A stretch of DNA of 53,797 nucleotides. Origin: Clostridiales bacterium (lineage in GTDB: Bacteria; Bacillota; Clostridia; Oscillospirales; Oscillospiraceae). Positions 47,594 to 53,797 of the stretch are shown piece by piece (position 1 is the stretch's first letter; the number at the start of each line of letters is the position of its first letter). Below the pieces are notes generated by a model. The model was not told where the DNA came from. It saw only the letters and a list, made by a program, of their open reading frames with translations, and ran no database searches. The position numbers and the translations under genes were made by a program. Where the stretch lies: contig SFFW01000014.1 of NCBI GenBank assembly GCA_004556755.1, positions 1 through 53,797 of the forward strand, written 5' to 3'.

Positions 47594-49369
47594 ATGTATT
47601 ACAGCAGCGGCAACTATGAAGCTTTTGCGACCCCGAAGAAGCCTGAGGGCATTGACGAGAAATCCGCCTACATAGTAGGCACCGGGCTTGCGGGTCTGGC
47701 GGCGGCATGCTTCCTCATCCGAGATGCACAGATGCCCGGAGACCACATCACCCTGTTTGAGCATCTGCCCCTTGCGGGCGGCTCCTGCGACGGCATTTAC
47801 GATGCGACCAAGGGCTTTATCATGCGCGGCGGACGTGAGATGGATAACCACTTCGAGTGTATGTGGGATCTGTTCAAATCCATCCCCTCCATCGTGAACC
47901 CCGGTGAGACCGTTTTCTCCGAATACTACCAGCTCAACAAGGAGGACCCGAACTTCTCGCTGTGCCGTGTGACCGAAAAGCAGGGCCAGGATGCGCACAC
48001 CGACGGGAAGTACGGACTTACCCCCGGCGCAGCAATGCAGCTTCTCAAGCTGTTCATGTCCACCAACAAGTCGCTTGAGGATAAGAAGATCGACGATATA
48101 TTTGACGACGAATTTTATGCGACGAATTTCTGGACCTACTGGCAGACGATGTTTGCCTTTGAAAAGTGGCACTCCGCACTTGAGATGAAGCTGTACCTGC
48201 AGCGCTACATCCACCACATCGACGGTCTGCCCGACCTGAGCGCACTTCGCTTTACCCGCTACAACCAGTACGAATCCATGATCCTGCCCATGTGCAAGTA
48301 CATAACCGACCACGGCGGCAAGATCCTTTACGATACGACCGTTACGAACATAGTTTGCGACTGCACTCCCGAAAAGAAGGTCGCAAAGAAGATAGAGTAC
48401 ACGCAGGGCGGCGTTGAGAAGGTCATCGACCTGACCGAAAATGACCTCGTCATTTGCACCAACGGCTGCCAGGGCGACGCTTCCGCATACGGCGACAACA
48501 CCCACGCACCCGTCATCACTGTTAAGAACGGCGAAGGTCCTTCCGTCGAGATGTGGAAGAAGATTGCAGCGCAGGATCCGGCGTTCGGACGTCCCGAAAA
48601 GTTCTTTGCGGGCATCAAGGAGACCTCATGGGAATCTTGGACGGTCGATACCGCAAACAAGCAGATACTCGATGCAATTCAGAAGATCTGCAAGCGTGAT
48701 CCTCTGTCGGGCAAGGTAGTCACCGGCGGCATCGTCACCTGCCGTGACTCAAGCTGGCTCGTGAGCTGGACGATAAACCGTCAGGGTCAGTTCCAGGAGC
48801 AGCCCGCCGATCACTGCCTCATTTGGGTCTACGGGCTCAACTGTTGGGACGACGAGGGCGACTTCATCAAGAAGCCCATGTACCAGTGCACCGGCATCGA
48901 GCTTGCAGCCGAGTGGCTGTACCACATCGGCATCCCCGAAGATCAGATCATGGATCTTGCGACGAACGAGTGCAACACCACTCCGTGCATGATGCCTTAC
49001 GTCACGACCTTCTTCATGCCCAGAGCCGAGGGTGACCGCCCGAAGGTAGTTCCCGAAGGCTCTGTGAACCTTGCATTCGTCGGTCAGTTCGCCGATACCC
49101 CCCGTGACACCGTGTTCACCACGGAGTATTCCATCCGCACCGGCATGGAAGCGGTCTACACGCTGTGCAACATCGATCGAGGCGTGCCGGAGGTTTGGGG
49201 TTCGGTGTACGACATCCGAGATCTGCTGTATGCCACCAGCAAGCTGCTCGACGGCAAGAAGCCTGCCGAGTTCCTGCTGCCGAGCATCATGCCGATCCTT
49301 GAGCTTCTGAAGGAGCCGCTGACCAACAATATAGTCGTGGAGCTTCTGAAGAAGTATAACATCGTCTGA
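47594..49369 (+). CDS. ohyA: Oleate hydratase (myosin cross-reactive antigen family)
   Basis: FAD-dependent enzyme that adds water to the cis-9 double bond of oleate and related fatty acids, giving 10-hydroxy acids and detoxifying them. It is 591 residues, the family length. The FAD site is YIVGTGLAGLAAACFL, followed by FEHLPLAGGSCDG and the catalytic-loop region MRGGREMDNHFECMWDLF containing the conserved Glu. Other family stretches are YWQTMFAFEKWHSALEMKLYLQRYIHHI and VNLAFVGQFADTPRDTVFTTEYSIRTGMEAVY. AGGAGG lies seven bases before the ATG. The gene follows a Crp/Fnr regulator and a ferredoxin. Confidence 0.97.
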   Translation: MYYSSGNYEAFATPKKPEGIDEKSAYIVGTGLAGLAAACFLIRDAQMPGDHITLFEHLPLAGGSCDGIYDATKGFIMRGGREMDNHFECMWDLFKSIPSIVNPGETVFSEYYQLNKEDPNFSLCRVTEKQGQDAHTDGKYGLTPGAAMQLLKLFMSTNKSLEDKKIDDIFDDEFYATNFWTYWQTMFAFEKWHSALEMKLYLQRYIHHIDGLPDLSALRFTRYNQYESMILPMCKYITDHGGKILYDTTVTNIVCDCTPEKKVAKKIEYTQGGVEKVIDLTENDLVICTNGCQGDASAYGDNTHAPVITVKNGEGPSVEMWKKIAAQDPAFGRPEKFFAGIKETSWESWTVDTANKQILDAIQKICKRDPLSGKVVTGGIVTCRDSSWLVSWTINRQGQFQEQPADHCLIWVYGLNCWDDEGDFIKKPMYQCTGIELAAEWLYHIGIPEDQIMDLATNECNTTPCMMPYVTTFFMPRAEGDRPKVVPEGSVNLAFVGQFADTPRDTVFTTEYSIRTGMEAVYTLCNIDRGVPEVWGSVYDIRDLLYATSKLLDGKKPAEFLLPSIMPILELLKEPLTNNIVVELLKKYNIV

Positions 49370-49409
49370 GCAGTGTTGCCCCCGGTTTCGTAAGAAAAAC
49401 GGAGGTTTT

Positions 49410-49445
49410 GGGTGCGGCCTACTCCCACCGCCGCACCCGATTTTA
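49410..49445 (+). terminator. Hairpin after ohyA
   Basis: GGGTGCGGC pairs exactly with 49430-49438, followed by GATTTTAT. Confidence 0.75.
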
Positions 49446-49450
49446 TAAAC

Positions 49451-49483
49451 AAAAAAAGACTTCCCACACGGGAAGTCTTTTTT
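49451..49483 (+). terminator. Terminator with AAGACTTCCC stem (copy 2)
   Basis: Nearly identical stem to 46348-46379 with the loop ACAC. It ends the unit that began after copy 1. Confidence 0.92.
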
Positions 49484-49549
49484 AGTCGCTTACTCTTTTT
49501 ACTGCCTATGACACATGGCAGAGGGGAAGCCATTCTTGGTTGTTTCGTA

Positions 49550-51106
49550 TCAGTCGTCGACATCGAGGGCGTCGAGACCCTTCTTTGCGATGGGCTTGTT
49601 GTCGCCGTGCATGACGAACAGCATCGTCACGAATGCGAGAGCGACGAATATCGCAGCATACGGGAACAGGGTCTTCATGCCGAAGCTGTCCATTATGTAG
49701 CCGGACACCATCGGGGTGACGACCTGCGCCGCCATGGATGCGGTGTAGTAGTAGCCGGTGTACTTGCCGACGTTGCCGCCGGAGCACATCTCGACAACCA
49801 TCGGGAAGGAGTTGACGTTTATCGTCGCCCAGCCGATGCCTGCAAGGGCAAAGAGCAGGTACATGACGATGATGCTGCTGTTTTCGTTGACAAACGCCGC
49901 AGCGCCGAAGGCTGCGCACAGCATCACGACGCCCGCCAGAATGGTGCGCTTTCTGCCGAACTTGGATGCGACCATGCCGACGGGGAGGTAGGCTGCGATC
50001 GCTGCGACCTGCGCTATCATCATCGTGGTGTTGTAGTCCTTGTTCAGAATATTTCCGGCGTAGACGGAATACTTTGAAGTGACGGCGTTGTAGCCCATGA
50101 ACCAGAACACGATGGAGGCGAGAATGAATATGAGAGACCTGCGCTCGGCACGGCTGAGCTTGCGCTTTTCTCCGGTCTCCTCGTCGATGTCGTTTTCCTC
50201 GATGCCGTACTTGCGGCTGTCCTCGTGCATGATCTCGACGAGCTTAGGCTCGTTGACCTTCGCACGGAAGATGACGAGGGCGATGAGCATGACGCCCGCA
50301 GTTATGCCGAAGTAGGCGACGTAGCTCATCATGGAATTGTGAACGTCGCTCGTTTTGAGCAGCATTCCGGCGCCGAGTATCACGATGCCGCCCGCCGAAC
50401 CCATGAGGTTTATGACGGCGTTCGCCTTGCTTCGCAGGGGCTTTATCGTCACGTCGGGCATGAGTGCGACTGCGGGGGAGCGGAACACGGACATGGACAG
50501 AAGCACCATGAGCAGGACCGCAATAAAGAGAATGAGCATACCCGGCTCGCCGGTGCTTATCTCATGTATGCACGCCTGACGTGCGGGGGTGACGTAATCC
50601 GTGTATTCGGGGGTGGTGACGGTCTTGCCCGCCTCGTTCACGGTCTGGCACTTGATGGCGGAGAACTCCTCACGGGTAAACTGCTCTTTGAGGACAAACT
50701 TCTCGCCGTCCGGGGTCATAAGGGTCTCGTCCGCCTGCTCGTCATAGATGTACTCAAGCGTCTTGACGTCGTCAATGGCGGAGACCTTGTCTATCTCCTT
50801 AAGCTGTGCCGCATCGACAAAGGACAGAGCAACGAAAGTCACGACGGCGATGATGGTGCCGACCGTGATAAACGGGGTGCGTTTGCCCCGCTTGCTGTTG
50901 TGCCTGTCGGATATGGCGCCGAAGAGCGGGAGGAGGAACAGCGCAAGGATGTTGTCCAGCGCCATGATGAGGCCGGACCACGTCTGCGACATTCCGAACT
51001 TGTTGGTCAGAATGAGGGGGATCGCATTGTCGTATGCCTGCCAAAAGGCGCAAATAAGGAAGAAGGCAAAGCCGACAAAAATAGTGCGCTTGTAATTAAG
51101 CTTCAT
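49550..51106 (-). CDS. MFS transporter (SLC45/GPH-like) with a large external loop
   Basis: Secondary transporter of 518 residues with two six-helix halves. The N-half has the A-like motif GAISDRHNSKRGKRTPFI, typical of sugar/cation symporters of the SLC45/GPH type; the second half has VASKFGRKRTIL. Between helices in the first half there is an insert of about 90 polar residues (QLKEIDKVSAIDDVKTLEYIYDEQADE through CIHEIS), probably outside the cell. The substrate is unknown. GGAGG precedes ATG 51106; the upstream part of the frame has no site. It converges with ohyA. Confidence 0.88.
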   Translation of the reverse strand: MKLNYKRTIFVGFAFFLICAFWQAYDNAIPLILTNKFGMSQTWSGLIMALDNILALFLLPLFGAISDRHNSKRGKRTPFITVGTIIAVVTFVALSFVDAAQLKEIDKVSAIDDVKTLEYIYDEQADETLMTPDGEKFVLKEQFTREEFSAIKCQTVNEAGKTVTTPEYTDYVTPARQACIHEISTGEPGMLILFIAVLLMVLLSMSVFRSPAVALMPDVTIKPLRSKANAVINLMGSAGGIVILGAGMLLKTSDVHNSMMSYVAYFGITAGVMLIALVIFRAKVNEPKLVEIMHEDSRKYGIEENDIDEETGEKRKLSRAERRSLIFILASIVFWFMGYNAVTSKYSVYAGNILNKDYNTTMMIAQVAAIAAYLPVGMVASKFGRKRTILAGVVMLCAAFGAAAFVNENSSIIVMYLLFALAGIGWATINVNSFPMVVEMCSGGNVGKYTGYYYTASMAAQVVTPMVSGYIMDSFGMKTLFPYAAIFVALAFVTMLFVMHGDNKPIAKKGLDALDVDD

Positions 51107-51210
51107 TGTAAAACCTCCGAGCGTAGCGTATTTCCGCCGATTCGACGGAAATCGGGACTGCACAAAAACAATTGTACACTAAAAATTCACATAAAACAAC
51201 AGATAATTAT

Positions 51211-51239
51211 TTGACCTCGGAATTATGCTGGTGTAAAAT
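51211..51239 (+). promoter_or_regulatory. Promoter of the GDPD gene
   Basis: TTGACC (51211-51216) and TAAAAT (51234-51239) are 17 bases apart, 26 bases before the start codon. Confidence 0.75.
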
Positions 51240-51264
51240 AAGAGCATAAGGGGAGGTGCGTTCC

Positions 51265-52098
51265 GTGAACAATACCGTAAAAAAGATTTTGCCCGCAGCG
51301 GCGGCAGTCGCCGCAGCAGCCGGGACACTGTGCTTTCTGACCGCCCCCGGCAGAGCGGGAAAGGCTCAGAAAAAGCCGTTTATGTACAAGAATTTTGCCC
51401 ACAGAGGACTGCACAGCAGGGACAAGTCGATACCCGAAAATTCGCTTGCCGCCTTTGAGCGTGCCGCCTCCGCAGGCTACGGGATGGAGCTTGACGTTCA
51501 GCTCAGCCGTGACGGAGAGGTGGTCGTGTTCCATGACGACGACCTAAAGCGCGTGTGCGGAGTGGAGGCAAAGGTCGCAGACCTGACGCTTGAGGAGCTT
51601 AGAAAGCTTCGGCTTTGCGGTACCGAGGAGACGATACCGCTGTTTTCCGAGGTGCTCAAGTGCGTTCGTGGCAGGGGTGCGCTCATCGTCGAGCTGAAAA
51701 ACGGCAAGCGCAACAAGGAGCTTTGCGAAAAGACCTATGAGCTTCTGCGCTCGTACTCCGGCGAATACTGCATCGAGAGCTTCAACCCCTTTATCGTGCG
51801 TTGGTTTAAGCGCAATGCGCCCGAAGTCCTGAGGGGACAGCTTGCAAATCCCCCGGAGGACTACAAGGGCGAGGTAAACCCCGTGACCGGCTTCCTGCTC
51901 GGCTGCGTGCTTTTAAACTTCCTTTCCAGACCGCAGTTTATAGCATACAAGATCGGACGCAAGCCCTTCACCGTCAAGCTCTCGGAACTTTTCGGCGCAA
52001 TGCGTGTTTGCTGGACGAGTCACGAGTGGATGAACGAAAAGGGCAACCACACCGTCATATTCGAGTTCTATAAGCCCAAGCTCAGCTATAAAAAGTGA
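51265..52098 (+). CDS. Glycerophosphodiester phosphodiesterase
   Basis: Hydrolyses glycerophosphodiesters from phospholipid or teichoic-acid turnover to glycerol 3-phosphate and an alcohol. It has 277 residues. An N-terminal membrane anchor (ILPAAAAVAAAAGTLCFLTAP) precedes the TIM barrel with AHRGLHSRDKSIPENSLAAFERA, the metal site MELDVQLSRDGEVVVFHDDDLKRVCG and VELKN. The C-terminal ESFNPFIVRWFKRNAPEVLRGQL fits the family. GTG 51265 is eight bases after GGGAGG and is preferred to GTG 51256, which touches the site. It is a single-gene unit. Confidence 0.93.
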   Translation: MNNTVKKILPAAAAVAAAAGTLCFLTAPGRAGKAQKKPFMYKNFAHRGLHSRDKSIPENSLAAFERAASAGYGMELDVQLSRDGEVVVFHDDDLKRVCGVEAKVADLTLEELRKLRLCGTEETIPLFSEVLKCVRGRGALIVELKNGKRNKELCEKTYELLRSYSGEYCIESFNPFIVRWFKRNAPEVLRGQLANPPEDYKGEVNPVTGFLLGCVLLNFLSRPQFIAYKIGRKPFTVKLSELFGAMRVCWTSHEWMNEKGNHTVIFEFYKPKLSYKK

Positions 52099-52102
52099 AA
52101 TA

Positions 52103-52142
52103 ATACACGGCGCCGCCCTTTGCAGCGCCGTGTATGCTTTTT
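52103..52142 (+). terminator. Terminator after the GDPD gene
   Basis: ATACACGGCGC pairs exactly with 52125-52135, followed by GCTTTTT. Confidence 0.92.
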
Positions 52143-52253
52143 AAACGGATGTTACGACGCTATCCAAAACCGCTTGACGGCAATGTTAATTTGCGTTGCT
52201 TGCGGCAGAGCGCTTATTTCGCTATTTTTAATGGCGAAGTAGTGTGAGACGGC

Positions 52254-52349
52254 ATGTTTGGTGAAAATTTAAAAACACTCAGAAAACAAAAGGGCTTTTC
52301 GCACAAATCAGGCAACTTATTTGCGAAAGAGCGACCAAACGGTGTATAA
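52254..52349 (+). pseudogene. XRE-family regulator remnant
   Basis: A 31-codon frame starts MFGENLKTLRKQKGFS, the usual opening of an XRE helix-turn-helix regulator, then loses similarity and stops. In another frame nearby, SDQTVYKWG (about 52333-52357) looks like the recognition helix of the same fold. Together they suggest a regulator gene broken by deletion and frameshift. It lies at the left border of AT-rich accessory DNA. Confidence 0.5.
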
Positions 52350-52406
52350 GTGGGGGTAAAAACGACCAAAAGTATGGCATCTATCCGTTCGACAAATTGG
52401 AATTTA
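52342..52406. repeat. 65-bp 3'-end repeat, copy A (GNAT gene)
   Basis: Shares with 53328-53393 the blocks GGGGTAAAAACGA, GTTCGAC and ATTGGAATTTA in the same order and spacing. It ends on the stop codon of the GNAT gene (minus strand). Confidence 0.7.
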
Positions 52407-52940
52407 TCTTTTTTTCCACTCTTCCTTTGTTAGATAAGTGAAATGTTCTGTTCTAACATCACTCATCAATTCACAAGGTTTATTCTTCTCGGTATGATGA
52501 TATTTAAAGCCACATTTTTCCTGACAACGCCTTGACTTTTCATTACCATCATAATAACCACACCACATTGCTGTACAACCGAGATCTTCAAATGCATGTT
52601 TCTGCAAAGCTCGTATCGCTTCGGGAATATAACCATTTCCCCAGAATGGAACACCTATCCAATAACCTACTTCCAACTCTGTGTTACTTGCTTCTGAATG
52701 CGTTTGGGCAGGTGTTATTAATCCAATACTCCCAATTGCAACGTTATCTGTTTTCAAACAAACAGCATATGTTTCATCTGCTGACAGTACATTCTTGATT
52801 ATCTCAAGGCTGTTTTTAACAGACGAATGCACCGGCCACCCGGCTATAGGTCCTACTGCAGGATCCTTAGCATATTCATAAAGGCTCTCCGCATCAGTTT
52901 CCAACCAACTTCTTAATACTAATCGCTCTGTTTCTATCAT
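52404..52940 (-). CDS. GNAT acetyltransferase (RimJ/RimL type)
   Basis: N-acetyltransferase of 178 residues. Features are ETERLVLRSWLETDAESLYEYAKDPAVGPIAGWP at the N-terminus, LEVGYWIGVPFWGNGYIPEAIRALQKHAFEDLG with the acetyl-CoA loop (GNGYIPEA), and SRRCQEKCGFKYH near the end. This is the RimJ/RimL subgroup; the acceptor is unknown. The gene is far more AT-rich than the rest of the window and lies in repeat-bounded accessory DNA. GGAGG precedes ATG 52940, and its promoter abuts the GTGAAAT array. Confidence 0.92.
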   Translation of the reverse strand: MIETERLVLRSWLETDAESLYEYAKDPAVGPIAGWPVHSSVKNSLEIIKNVLSADETYAVCLKTDNVAIGSIGLITPAQTHSEASNTELEVGYWIGVPFWGNGYIPEAIRALQKHAFEDLGCTAMWCGYYDGNEKSRRCQEKCGFKYHHTEKNKPCELMSDVRTEHFTYLTKEEWKKR

Positions 52941-52973
52941 TGTTACCTCCACAAATTCATGTTTATCGAACTG

Positions 52974-53002
52974 ATTGTACAGCAGAAAGGACGGATTGTG
53001 AA
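52974..53002 (-). promoter_or_regulatory. Promoter of the GNAT gene
   Basis: On the minus strand, TTCACA (52997-53002) and TACAAT (52974-52979) are 17 bases apart. The -35 box touches the first GTGAAAT heptamer. Confidence 0.7.
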
Positions 53003-53147
53003 GTGAAATATCCTCCGGATGTGAAATAATGCTCTGCGAGCATTGTGAAATTTTCCGCTTGCGCGGAAAGTGAAATGAAAGAAATCCCCCACCGCCGCAG
53101 CGATTTCACACGCCGCAGGCGTATTTCACTTGCGAAGCAAATTTCAC
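53003..53147. repeat. Array of seven GTGAAAT heptamers alternating with perfect hairpins
   Basis: GTGAAAT occurs at 53003, 53021, 53045 and 53070, and its complement ATTTCAC at 53103, 53123 and 53141. Every short spacer is itself a hairpin: ATCC-TCC-GGAT, AATGCTC-TGC-GAGCATT, TTTCCGC-TTGC-GCGGAAA, ACGCC-GCA-GGCGT and TTGC-GAA-GCAA. The central 26-base spacer separates the two orientations. AAATCCCC (53082) and GGGGATTT (53158) form a further arm. Confidence 0.9.
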
Positions 53148-53174
53148 AAAACCCGCAGGGGATTTATTTCGTTG

Positions 53175-53216
53175 AAAAGAAACACCTTTTGTCGGTAGAA
53201 AAAAGGTGTTTCTTTT
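53175..53216. repeat. 16-bp perfect hairpin
   Basis: AAAAGAAACACCTTTT (53175-53190) and its exact complement (53201-53216) surround ten bases. Confidence 0.9.
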
Positions 53217-53217
53217 C

Positions 53218-53313
53218 TGGCGGAGAAGGAGGGATTTGCTTTTCTGCGGAAAAGCCACGGCGGTTGCAACAGTCCCCCGGACTGTTGCTAAGAGCCGCCT
53301 TTCAAATCCCTCC
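53218..53313. repeat. Three-armed palindromic element with a tRNA-Ser-like 3' end
   Basis: The outer stem GGAGGGATTTG (53228-53238) pairs exactly with 53303-53313. Inside are CTTTTC-TGCG-GAAAAG (53239-53254) and a second arm, GGCGG with CCGCC plus GCAACAGTCC-CCC-GGACTGTTGC (53259-53299). On the minus strand the left edge reads CAAATCCCTCC then TTCTCCGCCA, like the T-arm and acceptor end of tRNA-Ser, but no tRNA gene is complete. Confidence 0.7.
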
Positions 53314-53327
53314 AACCGGGCAATAAG

Positions 53328-53393
53328 GTGCATAAACAGGGGTAAAAACGAAGAAAAGGTGCTCAACGCTACTGTTCGACTTATTGGAATTTA
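53328..53393. repeat. 65-bp 3'-end repeat, copy B (VOC gene)
   Basis: Homologous to 52342-52406. It lies ten bases beyond the stop codon of the VOC gene (minus strand), the same relative place as copy A at the GNAT gene. Confidence 0.7.
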
Positions 53394-53403
53394 CAGAACA
53401 AAA

Positions 53404-53766
53404 TTATACAGGAGTTCCAACTTCAATTAAGTTACCATCCAAATCGTAGAATCTGACTACCTTTTGCCCCCAGCTGTGTGTCATCAGGTGATTGACATAT
53501 TCGATTTCAGGGTAAAGTGTTTCAAGACGCTCTACAAATTGTTCTATATTGGACTCTTCAAAATACAACTCAGATTGATTGCTGCTTGGAATTACACTTC
53601 TTTTTGTGAATTGTTCCCAGTATCCCGATTCCTGTAAATATAAATTATCCGTCAATTCCATATTCCCATCGTTGTCTTGAAGAAGTCGAAATCCAAACAT
53701 ATCACGATAGAACTTTAACGCACGGTTACAATCTTTAACAACAATAAGCGTTCCTTTGTATCTCAT
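53404..53766 (-). CDS. VOC-family (glyoxalase/bleomycin resistance-like) protein
   Basis: Protein of 120 residues with the paired beta-alpha-beta-beta-beta layout of the VOC fold: GTLIVVKDCNRALKFYRDMFGFRLLQDNDGNMEL in the first half, SELYFEESNIEQFVERLETL and VVRFYDLDGNLIEVG in the second. The final Glu of IEVG is the usual metal ligand. Substrate is unknown; such proteins include dioxygenases and antibiotic-binding proteins. AT-rich like its GNAT neighbour and in the same orientation. GGAGG precedes ATG 53766. Confidence 0.92.
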   Translation of the reverse strand: MRYKGTLIVVKDCNRALKFYRDMFGFRLLQDNDGNMELTDNLYLQESGYWEQFTKRSVIPSSNQSELYFEESNIEQFVERLETLYPEIEYVNHLMTHSWGQKVVRFYDLDGNLIEVGTPV

Positions 53767-53797
53767 AGTTTTCCTCCGCAAATTCCGATTGATCGCG

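Noticed and set aside
53003..53147. CRISPR array
   Set aside because: The repeat is only seven bases, changes orientation, and the spacers are palindromes of 11-18 bases. No cas gene is present.
53218..53313. A complete tRNA-Ser gene
   Set aside because: Only the 3' end resembles tRNA. No D-arm or anticodon arm can be laid out on either strand.
52342..53393. Integron attC sites at the 65-bp repeats
   Set aside because: Copy B contains GCTCAAC, which fits RYYYAAC, but copy A has no matching core, and no integron integrase is in the window. Kept only as an analogy.

Overview
The window is about 54 kb of chromosome from a GC-rich, endospore-forming member of the Clostridia. It looks like an Oscillospirales-type gut anaerobe, but the sequence alone does not fix the family. 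The support is Spo0A, SpmA/SpmB, YpeB, a LysM-GH18 spore-lytic-type enzyme, an AbrB-type regulator, an SLH-domain surface protein with the CsaB enzyme that makes its anchor, a flavorubredoxin, FeoAB, and strong GGAGG ribosome binding sites with TTGACA/TATAAT promoters. No rRNA gene, complete tRNA gene, CRISPR array or prophage was seen.

Layout. 1-7.8 kb: end of a TRAP permease, a glycosyltransferase-diacylglycerol kinase fusion, PgsA, a LysM-GH18 protein, a Nudix hydrolase, an AT-rich EcsC-like gene inside direct repeats, and a low-molecular-weight phosphatase. 7.9-15 kb: murI-DUF1934-argS operon, a small acidic protein, a YugP-type metalloprotease, PutP, a 274-bp foldback element and a LysR regulator. 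15-21.3 kb: two metal systems. One is HMA protein-P-ATPase-ArsR under a 12-2-12 operator; the other is a DtxR regulator divergent from feoA-feoA-feoB-Cys-rich protein with three GGTTAG/CTAACC boxes. 21.3-24.1 kb: YpeB, an ECF S component and CoaX. 24.1-24.6 kb: a noncoding field of hairpins. 24.6-35.8 kb: small membrane proteins, YgiQ, a metallophosphoesterase, a phosphatase-GNAT fusion, a GT4-CsaB fusion, a PurN-like protein lacking catalytic residues, an HMA protein and TrkH/TrkA. 35.5-42 kb: a small membrane protein, Spo0A with tandem 0A boxes, a leucine-rich-repeat/SLH protein with a candidate cysteine-peptidase core, a ZIP transporter, SpmA/SpmB and AbrB. 42-52 kb: a flavorubredoxin facing a Crp/Fnr regulator, a coiled-coil membrane protein, a second Crp/Fnr regulator with a ferredoxin and oleate hydratase, an MFS transporter and a GDPD. 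52.1-53.8 kb: AT-rich accessory DNA with a broken XRE gene, a GNAT gene and a VOC gene separated by structured repeats.

How it fits together. Several genes serve the cell envelope (PgsA, DAGK fusion, MurI, GDPD, GT-CsaB and the SLH protein it would anchor). Others serve sporulation and germination (Spo0A, SpmAB, YpeB, GH18), metal handling (Feo, P-ATPase, ZIP, HMA proteins) and oxygen or NO defence (flavorubredoxin with a Crp/Fnr site near -40). The least ordinary part is the right end: two adjacent single-gene units in the same orientation share a 65-bp sequence at their 3' ends and are separated by an array of GTGAAAT heptamers alternating with perfect hairpins. This could be a cassette-like mobile arrangement, but that is an inference.
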